A DNA stretch of 64,000 nucleotides from DASUAS01 sp963756895 (GCA_963756895.1 CAVWPI010000007.1:620001-684000); one strand, 5' to 3'. Positions 17,162-25,796 are shown, counted from the stretch's first letter. The notes: generated from the sequence alone by a model not told the origin. A program made the numbers and translations.

Positions 17162-18868
17162 CTACGACAACGAATCGGCGACGGCGGACCACACCTCGTG
17201 GTGACGGGTGACGTTGACGTCGCGGTCGGTGCGCACGCGCACGACGTTGACACCACTGCCGTCGACCGCGGCTCGGAGCGCAGGTTCGAGCCCCGCCGCG
17301 GAGGCGACCTCGGTGACGGGGATGCCGTGCACACCGGCCAGCGCGGCGAGATCCACCGGCTGCGGTGTGGCAAACAGCGTCTCGAAGTGCTCGGCGAGCT
17401 CGGACTGGGGGAGGAACGAGAAGATGCCACCACCGCCGTTGTCGACCACGACGAACGTGGCGTCGACGCCCCGGTCGACGGCGCCGAGCAGCCCGTTGGC
17501 GTCGTGCAGGAAGCACAGGTCGCCGAGCAACGCCACCGTCGGGCCGTCGGCGGCGCTCGCGATGCCGAGCGCGGTCGACACGAATCCGTCGATGCCGTTG
17601 GCTCCGCGGTTGGCGAAGAACGCGACGCCGTCGCGCGCTCCGGCGAAGCTCTCGACGTCGCGCACCGGCATGCTCGACGCAACCACCAGCGAGGTCCCGG
17701 CGGGCGACGCCCGCACGACGTCGCGGGCGACGCGGCCTTCGAACGGATCGTCCCACTGGTCGATCAGCCCGTCGATCGCCGCCCGGGCCGCGGCGTCGGC
17801 GTCGGTCCACGCCCCCACCCACGCTTCGTCCACCATGACGTCGACCGCGTCGGCGAGCGCGCCGAGCAGCAGTTCCGGGTCGGCGACCATGCGCCCGCTC
17901 ACCGCGTGCTGCGGGTCGAGCCAGGCACCGTCGGGATCGACCATGACCTGGTCGATCGAGGGGTCGAGCCACTGCACCAGCGGCTTGTTGGTCGTGGGAC
18001 CGCCGATGCGCAGCACCACGTCGGGCCGGTGACCGTCGGCGAACCCGGGAACGCGCAGGAGCGGGTCGTAGGCGGCGACGGTGCCGGGCACCCGCAGGTC
18101 GGACAGCGGGTCGGCGAGCACCGGCCACCCGGCGACCTCGGCGAAGCGCAACACGGTCGACGGCTTGACGCCGGCGCCCCAACCCGCGACCACGAGCCCG
18201 CGCGGCCGATCGGCCACGAGATGGGCCAGCGCGTCCAGCACCTCGACCGACGGTGCACGCACGCCGGGCGCGCTCGCGGTCCACGGCCGGTCGTCGGAGC
18301 GGCCGGGCGCGTCGACCAGTTCGTCGCCGGTGGGCACGAGCGGCTCGCGGAACGGCAGGTTCAGGTGCACCGGCCCGGCCACCGGTCCCAGCGCCGCACC
18401 GACGGCACGCGAGGCGAGCGCACGCCACGCGGCGCCCACGCCGGGACGGTCGGTCGGCACCTCGGGCTCGTGGAACCAGCGGACCGCCGCACCGAAGAGC
18501 TTCACCTGGTCGACGGTCTGTCCCGCGCCGGTGTCGCGCAGCTCCGGCGGTCGGTCGGCGGTGCACACGATCAACGGGACGCGCCCGTGGTGGGCCTCCA
18601 ACACCGCGGGGTGGAAGTTCGCGGCCGCGGTGCCCGACGTGCACAGCGCGATCACGGGACGTTGGCTCGCCCGCGCGAGCCCGAGGGCGAAGAACGACGC
18701 CGACCGCTCGTCGAGGTGCACGTGCACGCGGATCCGCTCATCGCCCGCGAGCGCGAGCGCGAGTGGTGCCGAACGGGAGCCCGGCGCCAGACAGGCGTCG
18801 GTGACGCCGTGGCGCACCCACTCGTCGACGAGGGTGTGGGCGAAGGCGGTCGTGGCGTCGCGGCTCAT
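17162..18868 (-). CDS. menD: SEPHCHC synthase (2-succinyl-5-enolpyruvyl-6-hydroxy-3-cyclohexene-1-carboxylate synthase)
   Basis: An intact 568-residue ThDP-dependent enzyme joining 2-oxoglutarate and isochorismate. Landmarks are the N-terminal DACLAPGSRSAPLALAL, the catalytic-Glu region RVHVHLDERSASFFALGLA, CTSGTAAANFHPAVLEA, and the ThDP/Mg motif GDLCFLHDANGLLGA near 450 with FVVVDNGGGGIFSFLPQ after it. Length and motif order match the MenD family. It is divergent from menH with only 14 bases between start codons. Its SD-like GGAGG lies in that spacer. It is convergent with menF. Confidence 0.96.
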   Translation of the reverse strand: MSRDATTAFAHTLVDEWVRHGVTDACLAPGSRSAPLALALAGDERIRVHVHLDERSASFFALGLARASQRPVIALCTSGTAAANFHPAVLEAHHGRVPLIVCTADRPPELRDTGAGQTVDQVKLFGAAVRWFHEPEVPTDRPGVGAAWRALASRAVGAALGPVAGPVHLNLPFREPLVPTGDELVDAPGRSDDRPWTASAPGVRAPSVEVLDALAHLVADRPRGLVVAGWGAGVKPSTVLRFAEVAGWPVLADPLSDLRVPGTVAAYDPLLRVPGFADGHRPDVVLRIGGPTTNKPLVQWLDPSIDQVMVDPDGAWLDPQHAVSGRMVADPELLLGALADAVDVMVDEAWVGAWTDADAAARAAIDGLIDQWDDPFEGRVARDVVRASPAGTSLVVASSMPVRDVESFAGARDGVAFFANRGANGIDGFVSTALGIASAADGPTVALLGDLCFLHDANGLLGAVDRGVDATFVVVDNGGGGIFSFLPQSELAEHFETLFATPQPVDLAALAGVHGIPVTEVASAAGLEPALRAAVDGSGVNVVRVRTDRDVNVTRHHEVWSAVADSLS

Positions 18869-18882
18869 GGAAGGATGCCTCC
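18869..18882. promoter_or_regulatory. 14-bp divergent spacer carrying both ribosome-binding sites of menD and menH
   Basis: GGAAGGATGCCTCC is all that separates the menD ATG and the menH GTG. Its plus strand gives GGAAGG before menH and its minus strand gives GGAGG before menD. Promoters of each gene must therefore lie inside the coding region of the other, giving overlapping antisense 5' ends. Confidence 0.7.
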
Positions 18883-19581
18883 GTGATGGCGGACTTCGTC
18901 TACGTGCACGGGTTCACGCAGACCGGTTCGTCGTGGGCCCCGGTCGACGACGCGCTGCCGGAGGATCCCGGTGTGCGCCTCTCCCTGTTCCCGGAGGTCT
19001 CGTCCGACACCACGTTCACCGACGCGGCGGGTCGACTCGGGATCGCCACCGCGACCTACGTCGGGTATTCGCAGGGTGGACGGCTGTGCCTGCAACTTGC
19101 GCTCGACCGACCCGAGTTGGTGCGACGGCTGGTGCTGGTGAGCGCCTCGCCCGGCATCGCCGACCCCGCTGCACGCGCGGCGCGCGTCGAGGCCGACGAG
19201 CGGCTCGCCCAGGAGATCGAACGCGACGGCGTCGACGCGTTCCTCGACCGCTGGCTGGCGCAGCCGCTCTTCGCCACCTTGCCCGCCGAGCGGGCCGGCC
19301 TCGACCAGCGCCGAGCCCAGAACACCGTCGAGCGCCTGACGTCGCAGCTGCGCGTCCTCGGCCAGGGCGCCCAGCCGTCGAGCTGGGACCGTCTGGGCGA
19401 ACTGCGGATGCCCGTGCTGTTGATCGTCGGCGCGCTCGACACCAAGTACGCGGACCTCGCGCAGCGCATGGCCGCGAGCATCACCGACGTACGCGTCGAG
19501 GTGATCGACGGCGCCGGGCACGCGTGCCACCTCGAGCAACCCGAGCGCGTCGCTCACCTGCTTGCTTCCTTCACCGAGTAG
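18883..19581 (+). CDS. menH: Alpha/beta hydrolase, probable SHCHC synthase
   Basis: A 232-residue alpha/beta hydrolase. The HG motif (FVYVHGFTQTGSSW), the nucleophile elbow VGYSQGGRLCLQLAL with Ser in GYSQGG, LIVGALDTKYADLAQ (acid region) and the catalytic His in DGAGHACHLEQPERV are all visible. The GYSQGGR elbow and location between menD and menC support MenH, which eliminates pyruvate from SEPHCHC. GTG 18883 or the ATG directly after it are equivalent starts. Its last 28 bases overlap the end of menC on the opposite strand. Confidence 0.85.
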   Translation: MMADFVYVHGFTQTGSSWAPVDDALPEDPGVRLSLFPEVSSDTTFTDAAGRLGIATATYVGYSQGGRLCLQLALDRPELVRRLVLVSASPGIADPAARAARVEADERLAQEIERDGVDAFLDRWLAQPLFATLPAERAGLDQRRAQNTVERLTSQLRVLGQGAQPSSWDRLGELRMPVLLIVGALDTKYADLAQRMAASITDVRVEVIDGAGHACHLEQPERVAHLLASFTE

Positions 19582-20396
19582 CGCGCCAGCAGGTCGGCGT
19601 CGGGCACGACCGTTCGCACGGGGAGCACGCCGTCGACCGGCGCGAGGGGCGCGTGGGTGACGTCGCCCGGGAGCGCAGCGAGCGTGGCCAAGCCGCACGC
19701 GTACGGCAACTCGGGCAGTGCGGCTGCCAATGCGACTCCCGCGGCGATGCCCACCGAGCTCTCCATCATCGAGCTCACGACCGCGGGGACGCCCGCCGCC
19801 TCCGCCACCGCGAGCGCGGCGCGCACGCCACCGAGGGGCTGTTGCTTGAGCACGATCACGTCGGCAGCATCCCGCGCGCGGAGCGCACGCGCGTCGTCGA
19901 GCGAGCGGATGCACTCGTCGGCCGCGATCGGCACGTCGACCCGGCGGCGGACCGCGGCCAGGTCGGTGAGCGATGCCACCGGCTGCTCGACGTACTCGAG
20001 GTCGAACGCCGCGAGTCGCATGATCATCGTGATCGCGGTGTCGACGTCCCACGCGCCGTTGGCATCGACCCGCACGGCCACGCCGGGTCCGACCGCGTCG
20101 CGCACCGCCCGCACGAGCGCGATGCCCGACGCGTCGCGCACCTTCACCTTCACCGCCGAGAAGCCGCGCACCGCCTGCACGAGAAACGGACCGTCGACGA
20201 GCGCGTTCACCGGCACCGTGTCGCGCACGGCGGGCGGGAAGCCGTGCGCGGCGGCGTCCTCGGCCGCGGCGCGGCAGGCGGCAGGATCACTCGGATAGCC
20301 CGGGAGCGGCGAGCACTCACCCCACCCGGCCGGCCCTTCGAGCAGCGTGACCTCGCGGTCTCCGAGCCGGAGCCGGTGCTCGTTCAGGACAGGCAC
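19554..20396 (-). CDS. menC: o-Succinylbenzoate synthase
   Basis: A 280-residue enolase-superfamily protein dehydrating SHCHC to o-succinylbenzoate. The metal ligands and catalytic Lys residues of the family are visible: AVKVKVRD, VRVDANGAWDVDTAI, LEYVEQPV, IAADECIRS and VIVLKQQPLGG (second catalytic Lys). Length is close to the short actinobacterial MenC type. The GTG start overlaps the menA stop by 13 bases, indicating an operon with menA. The 3' end overlaps menH antiparallel by 28 bases. Confidence 0.92.
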   Translation of the reverse strand: MPVLNEHRLRLGDREVTLLEGPAGWGECSPLPGYPSDPAACRAAAEDAAAHGFPPAVRDTVPVNALVDGPFLVQAVRGFSAVKVKVRDASGIALVRAVRDAVGPGVAVRVDANGAWDVDTAITMIMRLAAFDLEYVEQPVASLTDLAAVRRRVDVPIAADECIRSLDDARALRARDAADVIVLKQQPLGGVRAALAVAEAAGVPAVVSSMMESSVGIAAGVALAAALPELPYACGLATLAALPGDVTHAPLAPVDGVLPVRTVVPDADLLARYSVKEASR

Positions 20397-21256
20397 AGCC
20401 CCACGCTCACCAACACCGCCACCACCACTTCGATCTTCGACGTCGCGACCAGCACCCGGACCAACGACGGCGGGTCGCTGCGGGTGAGGATCGTGCGCAC
20501 CGGCATGACCGCGAGCGGCAACGCGAGCAGCCCGAGCAGCGCCCAGGGCTGCGAGAGCCCGATGACGACCACGGACAGGAACGACCCGGCGTAGCTGGCG
20601 ACGAAGAGACGACGGGCAGTCGTCGCGCCGAGTCGCACCGCCAGCGTGCGCTTGCCCGTCACCGCGTCGGTGGGCACGTCACGCACGTTGTTGGCGAGGA
20701 GGATCGCGCAGGCGAGCAGGCCCACGACGAGCGAGCCCCACCACGCGGCCGACGGGACGTCCTTCACCTGGACGTACGCGGATCCGACCGTGGCCACGAA
20801 GCCGAAGAACACCAGGACCATGAGCTCACCGAGACCGAGGTAGCCGTACGGCTTCGGTCCCCCGGTGTAGAGCCACGCGGCGGCGACCGCGGCGACCCCG
20901 ACGAGCAACAGCCACGGGTTCACGACGAGGGACAGCACGAGCCCGGCGACCGCAGCAACCCCGAACGAGAGGAATGCGGCGCGCTTGACCGCGCCCGGCG
21001 TGGCCAGTCCGGTCGCGGTGAGGCGGACCGGACCCTTGCGGTCCTTGTCGGTGCCGCGCACGCCGTCGGAGTAGTCGTTGGCGTAGTTGACGCCCACTTG
21101 CAACGCGAGCGCCACGACCAGCGCGCATCCCGCCCGCCACCAGATCACGCCGTCGGCCTCTGCCACCGCGGCCGACGTGCCGACGAGGACGGGCGCGACC
21201 GCCGCGCCCAACGTCCGCGGCCGCGCCCCCTGCACCCACAACGACGCGGACGTCAT
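20384..21256 (-). CDS. menA: 1,4-Dihydroxy-2-naphthoate polyprenyltransferase
   Basis: A 290-residue UbiA-family integral membrane prenyltransferase with 8-9 hydrophobic helices. The first Asp-rich motif is NYANDYSDGVRGTDKDR and the second is NNVRDVPTDAVTGKRTLAVR, the MenA-type arrangement. It attaches the isoprenoid tail to DHNA at the cytoplasmic membrane. ATG at 21256 is chosen because homology (WVQGARPRTL) begins there and the upstream frame passes through a hairpin. It lies 82 bases downstream of menB on the same strand and overlaps menC. Confidence 0.95.
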   Translation of the reverse strand: MTSASLWVQGARPRTLGAAVAPVLVGTSAAVAEADGVIWWRAGCALVVALALQVGVNYANDYSDGVRGTDKDRKGPVRLTATGLATPGAVKRAAFLSFGVAAVAGLVLSLVVNPWLLLVGVAAVAAAWLYTGGPKPYGYLGLGELMVLVFFGFVATVGSAYVQVKDVPSAAWWGSLVVGLLACAILLANNVRDVPTDAVTGKRTLAVRLGATTARRLFVASYAGSFLSVVVIGLSQPWALLGLLALPLAVMPVRTILTRSDPPSLVRVLVATSKIEVVVAVLVSVGLCLS

Positions 21257-21275
21257 CCGCCGCCGACCCCTCGCG

Positions 21276-21322
21276 TTTTGGCGTCGAAGTGGGCGAATAA
21301 TCGCTCCACTTCGACGCCGAAA
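21276..21322 (-). terminator. Long hairpin between menB and menA
   Basis: About 21 base pairs (TTTGGCGTCGAAGTGG on one arm, CCACTTCGACGCCGAAA on the other) close on an ATAA loop. There is one bulged base and one G-U wobble. It starts 17 bases past the menB stop. No U-tract follows on either strand, so it is either a U-less terminator, an mRNA-stabilising structure or a REP-like element. A similar hairpin follows ilvC. Confidence 0.6.
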
Positions 21323-21338
21323 TGGGTCGGGGGGGCGC

Positions 21339-22211
21339 TCACGGGCGCTTCGGGAACTGGTCGAAGTCGGGCTTGCGCTTCTCGAGGTAGGCGCGCTTGC
21401 CCTCCTGGGCCTCTTCGCCCATGTAGTAGAGGAGGGTGGCGTCACCCGCGAGCTGCTGGATGCCGGCGAGGCCGTCGTCGGCCGCGTTGCACGACGCCTT
21501 GATCATGCGCAGCGCGAGCGGGCTGTGCTCCAGCATCTGCCGGCACCACGCGACGGTCTCCTCCTCGAGCTCCTCGAGCGGGACGACGGTGTTGACCAGC
21601 CCCATGTCGAGCGCCTGCTGCGCGTCGTACTGACGGCAGAGGAACCAGATCTCGCGCGCCTTCTTCTGCCCGACCGACCGCGCCAACAGGCCCGAGCCGT
21701 ACCCGCCGTCGAACGAGCCGACGCGCGGCCCGGTCTGACCGAAGCGCGCGTTGTCGGCGGCGATCGTCAGGTCGCACACGACGTGCAGCACGTGGCCACC
21801 GCCGATGGCGTAGCCCGCGACCATCGCGACGACGGGTTTGGGCACGCGCCGGATGAGGACCTGCAGGTCGAGCACGTTCAGGCGGCCGATGCCGTCGTCG
21901 CCCACGTAGCCGTCGTCGCCGCGGATGCGCTGGTCGCCACCGGAGCAGAACGCGTCGGGGCCCTCGCCCGTGAACACGATCACGCCGACGTCGCGGTCGT
22001 TGCGGGCACGCTCGAACGCGTCCTGCAGCTCGAAGAGGGTCTGCGGCCGGAAGGCGTTGCGCACCTCGGGCCGGCAGATGGTGATCTTGGCGATGCCGTC
22101 CGAGGTCTCGTACCGGATGTCGCCGTAGCCGGCGTCGACCACGGTCCAGTCGGCGCCGGGACGGATCACCCGGCCAGAATTCTTCTCGGCAGTCTTGCTG
22201 GGGGCGTTCAT
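21339..22211 (-). CDS. menB: 1,4-Dihydroxy-2-naphthoyl-CoA synthase
   Basis: A 290-residue crotonase-fold enzyme closing the second ring of the naphthoquinone. MenB-specific signatures are present: FCSGGDQRIRGDDGYVGDDG, VVAMVAGYAIGGGHVLHVVC, GPRVGSFDGGYGSGLLAR with the catalytic Asp, and the end KRKPDFDQFPKRP. ATG at 22211 follows GTGGAG. A candidate -10 TACCGT (22257-22252) would place transcription start just before the palindrome at 22241-22228, so binding there would block menB. It is followed by menA and menC on the same strand. Confidence 0.96.
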   Translation of the reverse strand: MNAPSKTAEKNSGRVIRPGADWTVVDAGYGDIRYETSDGIAKITICRPEVRNAFRPQTLFELQDAFERARNDRDVGVIVFTGEGPDAFCSGGDQRIRGDDGYVGDDGIGRLNVLDLQVLIRRVPKPVVAMVAGYAIGGGHVLHVVCDLTIAADNARFGQTGPRVGSFDGGYGSGLLARSVGQKKAREIWFLCRQYDAQQALDMGLVNTVVPLEELEEETVAWCRQMLEHSPLALRMIKASCNAADDGLAGIQQLAGDATLLYYMGEEAQEGKRAYLEKRKPDFDQFPKRP

Positions 22212-22227
22212 GGGCGTCTCCACTCTT

Positions 22228-22241
22228 GGAGCGATCACTCC
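22228..22241. promoter_or_regulatory. Palindrome (possible operator) between menB and the ligase gene
   Basis: GGAGCGATCACTCC has GGAG/CTCC arms around a GATC-containing centre and is followed by TACGAT. The element before the MerR-like gene (14408) has the same length and arms and is likewise followed immediately by a TANNAT hexamer; 10 of 14 palindrome bases agree. Confidence 0.45.
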
Positions 22242-22322
22242 TACGATGCGTACGGTAGCGCGGCGGGTGGCGGAGCTCGCAAGGGTCGTACCCTCGCCCC
22301 CATCGCCCGCTCGACGAAGCCC

Positions 22323-23276
22323 GTGCCCCGTGACCTCCGTCCCATGCTCGCCGTCCCGTCGCGCCAACTGCCGGTCGACGACGGTTCCTGGGCCTACGAG
22401 ATGAAGTGGGACGGCATGCGCGCCCTCGTCGGCATCGACCGCGGCGACGTCTGGCTCACGTCGCGTGCCGGCAACGACGCCACCGGCCGCTTCCCCGAGA
22501 TCGCGCCCATCGCCGGCGCGCTCGGCTCGGTGGACGCCATGCTCGACGGTGAGCTGGTGGCCCTCGACGACCACGGCGTCCCGAGCTTCGAACGGCTCCA
22601 GCCGCGGATGCAGGCGCACGGTCGGACCGCAGTGGAGAAGGGGATGGCCACGCAGCCCGTGGTGCTCATGGTGTTCGACGTGCTCTGGCTGGCGGGCCAC
22701 TCCACCTGCGAGCTGCCGTACACCGAACGGCGCACCCTGCTGGAGCGCCTCGAGCTCGCGGGTCCGTCATGGCAGACCCCGCCCGCGACCTTCGGTGGCG
22801 GTGACGACGTGCTCGAGACGAGCCGCGCGCTCGGCCTCGAAGGTGTGGTCGCGAAGCGCGTCGACAGCGTCTACCGCCCGGGACGACGCTCCGACGCGTG
22901 GCGCAAGGTCAAGACCACGCTCGGCCAGGAGCTCGTGGTCGGCGGGTGGATCCCCGGCGCCGGCCGCCTGGAGGGCCAGCTCGGGTCACTGCTCGTCGGC
23001 CACCACGACCACGAGGGACTGCAGTTCGCGGGACGTGTCGGCTCGGGCATCGATGCCACCGCTCGGGAACGGCTCACGCGCGCGCTCGCGCCCATCCGCC
23101 GCGACGACTCGCCGTTCGTCACCACTCCGAAGCTGCCCTCGCCGCAGTGGGTCGAGCCCGAGCTCGTGGTCGAGGTGGCATTCCACGAGTGGACGAGCGC
23201 CGGCGTGCTGCGCGCGCCGCGCTACCGCGGGCTGCGCGACGACAAGGCGGCCGCCGACGTCGTGCGCGAGACCTGA
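22323..23276 (+). CDS. ATP-dependent DNA ligase, LigD/LigC-type ligase domain
   Basis: About 317 residues forming a stand-alone ligase module of the LigD/LigC type. The nucleotidyl-transferase motif I is AYEMKWDGMRAL, with the adenylated Lys in KWDG. Further motifs are MLDGELVALDDHG, VLMVFDVLWLAG, EGVVAKRVDSVYRPGRRSD and AWRKVKTTLGQELVVGGW, followed by an OB-fold C-terminal region. It lacks polymerase and nuclease domains of full LigD. Such ligases act in nonhomologous end joining or repair. No Ku gene is in the window. GTG 22323 or ATG 22344 may be the start. It is divergent from menB. Confidence 0.88.
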   Translation: MPRDLRPMLAVPSRQLPVDDGSWAYEMKWDGMRALVGIDRGDVWLTSRAGNDATGRFPEIAPIAGALGSVDAMLDGELVALDDHGVPSFERLQPRMQAHGRTAVEKGMATQPVVLMVFDVLWLAGHSTCELPYTERRTLLERLELAGPSWQTPPATFGGGDDVLETSRALGLEGVVAKRVDSVYRPGRRSDAWRKVKTTLGQELVVGGWIPGAGRLEGQLGSLLVGHHDHEGLQFAGRVGSGIDATARERLTRALAPIRRDDSPFVTTPKLPSPQWVEPELVVEVAFHEWTSAGVLRAPRYRGLRDDKAAADVVRET

Positions 23277-23299
23277 ACGGTCGCGTTACCGTCCTGCTC

Positions 23300-24748
23300 A
23301 TGAACGATCTCGCCGTGCTCGACGCCACCGCACAGGCTGCGCTCGTCCGCGACGGCGCCGCCACCCCACGCGAGCTCGTGGACGCCGCGCTCGCGCGCAT
23401 CGACGCGGTCAACCCACAGCTCAACGCGGTGATCCACCGGCGCGACGCGCGCGCCCGCGCCGACGCCGACGCCGGTCCGCCCGACGGCCCGTTCCGTGGG
23501 GTTCCGATCGTCGTGAAGGATCTCGACGGATCGCTCGCGGGCGAGCCGCTGCATCTCGGCAACCGGATGCTGCGCGACCTCGGCCACGTCGCCGATCACG
23601 ACTCCTACCTGTTCGCGCGCCTGCGCGCCGCGGGCTGCGTGATCGTCGGCAAGAGCAACACGCCGGAGCTCGGTCTCCTCCCCACCACCGAGTCGCACGC
23701 CTACGGTCCCGCGCACAACCCATGGGACGTCACCCGCTCGCCCGGTGGTTCGAGCGGTGGCAGCGCCGCCGCGGTCGCCGCCGGCATGGTGCCGGTCGCC
23801 CACGCCGGCGATGGCGGTGGCTCCATCCGCATCCCCGCCAGCGCCTGCGGTCTCTTCGGGCTCAAGCCCACGCGCGGGCGCGTCTCGCTCGGCCCTGATG
23901 ACGGTGAGGCCTGGGCCGGTCTCGTCGCCCGTCACGTCGTCACCCGATCGGTGCGTGACAGCGCGGCGGTGCTGGACGTGCTCGCGGGCGCGGTGCCCGG
24001 CGACCCGTACGCCGCGGCGCCTCCGAGCCGGCCCTTCGTCGACGAGCTCGGCGCGGCACCGGGCGCGCTCCGCGTCGGTGTGCTGAGCGCGACGGCACCG
24101 GCCGGGCTGGTGCCGGTCGATCCGGCGTGCACCGCCGCAGCCGACGACGCCGCGGCGCTGCTCGCGTCGCTGGGCCACTCGGTCGAGCCCGCGTCCCCCG
24201 CGCCACTCGACGACATCGCGCTCCTCGTGCACTTCACCACCGTGCTCGCCGCGAGCACCGCGTACGACCTCCGCAAACTCGCGACGATCGCCGGTCGCGG
24301 CCTCACCGCCGACGACGTCGAGCCGGTCACCTGGGCGCAGGCCGAGCTCGGCCGCGCCGTGACCGCCGAGGCCTATCTCGACGCGGTCGAGTCGCTGCGC
24401 GAGTGGTCGCGGCGCATGGCGGCGTGGTGGGAACCGGCCGACGGCGGACGTGGCTTCGACCTGCTCCTCACACCGACGATGGCGCGTCCACCGGCACCGC
24501 TCGGCGAGATCCGCGGCGACGACGCCGACGGCGCGCTCTTCGCCGCGACGCCGTACGCTGCGTTCACCGTCCCGTTCAACGTGACCGGCCAACCGGCGAT
24601 GTCGGTGCCCCTGCACTGGTCCGACGGCCTGCCGATCGGCGTGCAGCTCGTCGCCGCCACCGGTCGCGAAGATCTCCTGCTCCGCGTGGCCGCGCAGCTC
24701 GAGGCGTCGCGTCCGTGGATCGACCGGCGCCCGCCGGTGCACGCCTGA
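23300..24748 (+). CDS. Amidase-signature family hydrolase
   Basis: An intact 482-residue amidase. The Ser-cis-Ser-Lys machinery is visible: Lys in GVPIVVKDLDG, the Gly/Ser-rich SPGGSSGGSAAAVAAGMVP with the first Ser, and GDGGGSIRIPASACGLFGLK with the nucleophile Ser. The start ATG lies 7 bases after TACCGT, suggesting a leaderless mRNA. It hydrolyses amides or related bonds. It is not GatA, which is encoded at 42.5-44.0 kb. Substrate unknown. Converges with the SDR gene, 13 bases between stops. Confidence 0.92.
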   Translation: MNDLAVLDATAQAALVRDGAATPRELVDAALARIDAVNPQLNAVIHRRDARARADADAGPPDGPFRGVPIVVKDLDGSLAGEPLHLGNRMLRDLGHVADHDSYLFARLRAAGCVIVGKSNTPELGLLPTTESHAYGPAHNPWDVTRSPGGSSGGSAAAVAAGMVPVAHAGDGGGSIRIPASACGLFGLKPTRGRVSLGPDDGEAWAGLVARHVVTRSVRDSAAVLDVLAGAVPGDPYAAAPPSRPFVDELGAAPGALRVGVLSATAPAGLVPVDPACTAAADDAAALLASLGHSVEPASPAPLDDIALLVHFTTVLAASTAYDLRKLATIAGRGLTADDVEPVTWAQAELGRAVTAEAYLDAVESLREWSRRMAAWWEPADGGRGFDLLLTPTMARPPAPLGEIRGDDADGALFAATPYAAFTVPFNVTGQPAMSVPLHWSDGLPIGVQLVAATGREDLLLRVAAQLEASRPWIDRRPPVHA

Positions 24749-24761
24749 CCCGGCCGGTCGA

Positions 24762-25611
24762 TCAGGGCTGCACCGCGCGGCGACGGATCGAGCGCCGGCG
24801 GCTCGCCCCCCGCGATCCACTCGGCCCGCGCCCGCGTCGTCGCCACCGCCGCATGCTCATGGGGCACGACATAGAACGTGCCGTCGACGATCGCGTCGCG
24901 CACCGCGTCCGCGACCATTTCGGGCGCGATGCCCGCGCTGGTGAGTGCGTTGGCGAACTCGGCCGTCGCCAACGCATCGGGCGTCGCCACCCAGTCCGCG
25001 ACCGAGGCCGGCGCGTTGCGGTTCGACTCGCCGATCCGGGTCTGCACGAAGCCCGGGCACAGCACCGACACCCCGACCGCGGAGCCGCGGGCCACGAGAT
25101 CGTGGTGCAGCGACTCGCTCAGGCCCACGACCGCGAACTTCGTGGTGCAGTAGATCCCCAGCCCGGCGACGCCACCGAGGCCGGCGAGCGACGCGGTGTT
25201 GACGATGTGGCCCTCGTCCTGCTCGAGGAGGAGCGGGAGGAACGTGTGCACCCCGTGCACCACCCCCATGAGGTTGACCCCGATCGTCCACTCCCACACC
25301 GCGAGCGGCGCGTCGACGATGCCTCCGCCCCCGACCCCGGCGTTGTTGCACACGACGTGGACGGCACCGAACGCCGAGAGCGCCCGGTCGCGCACCGCCT
25401 CCACGTCGGCGGCGACCGCGACGTCGGCGACCACGCCCACCGCCGCCACCCCTGCAGCCTCGAGCTCGGCCACCGTGGCCGCCAGCGGGGCCTCCTCGAC
25501 ATCGGCCAGCGCCAGCCGCATGCCGTCGGAGGCGAATCGCCGGGCCAGGGCCCGTCCGATCCCGCTCGCCCCGCCCGTGACCACGGCCACCCGGTCCTGC
25601 AGCTCCCGCAT
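24762..25611 (-). CDS. Short-chain dehydrogenase/reductase, probable frameshift at the extreme C-terminus
   Basis: A classical SDR of about 280 residues. The cofactor motif is VVTGGASGIGRALA with ADVEE after beta-2, which suggests NAD(H). NNAGVGGGG, the catalytic Ser in VNTASLAGLGG and YCTTKFAV (Tyr and Lys) follow. ATG 25611 is preceded by a perfect AGGAGG. Near its end the frame would otherwise run antisense through the amidase gene; a one-base change near 24780 gives a stop at 24762, just past the amidase stop. Substrate unknown. Confidence 0.85.
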
Positions 25612-25621
25612 CGAACCTCCT

Positions 25622-25685
25622 CGTCGCATGCCCTCGTTGCGTGCCCTCGTCGCGTGCCCTCGTTGCATGTCCTCGTGCGTGCCCT
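25622..25685. repeat. 13-bp tandem repeat, about five copies
   Basis: Units CGTCGCATGCCCT, CGTTGCGTGCCCT, CGTCGCGTGCCCT, CGTTGCATGTCCT and a 12-base CGTGCGTGCCCT lie head to tail in the 5' region of the SDR gene, ending 10 bases before its start codon. The decayed pattern continues to about 25717. Each unit holds GCATGC or GCGTGC. It may be slippage-prone or a set of binding sites. Confidence 0.85.
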
Positions 25686-25758
25686 CGCGCGCGCTCTGCG
25701 TGCCCCTCGCCGTGCCGGGAGTGTCCCACAATCGGCCTATACCCACCCTCCGTGAGAC

Positions 25759-25787
25759 TTGACCACAGAGCGTGAACCTCGTACTGT
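25759..25787 (+). promoter_or_regulatory. Sigma-70-type promoter of the first GGDEF-EAL gene
   Basis: TTGACC (25759-25764), a 17-base spacer and TACTGT (25782-25787), ending 9 bases before the ATG. The transcript should have almost no leader. Confidence 0.65.
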
Positions 25788-25796
25788 CGCCGGTCC

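Noticed and set aside
25622..25685. 13-bp repeats as a CRISPR array
   Set aside because: Units are contiguous with no spacers, far too short, and no cas gene is nearby.
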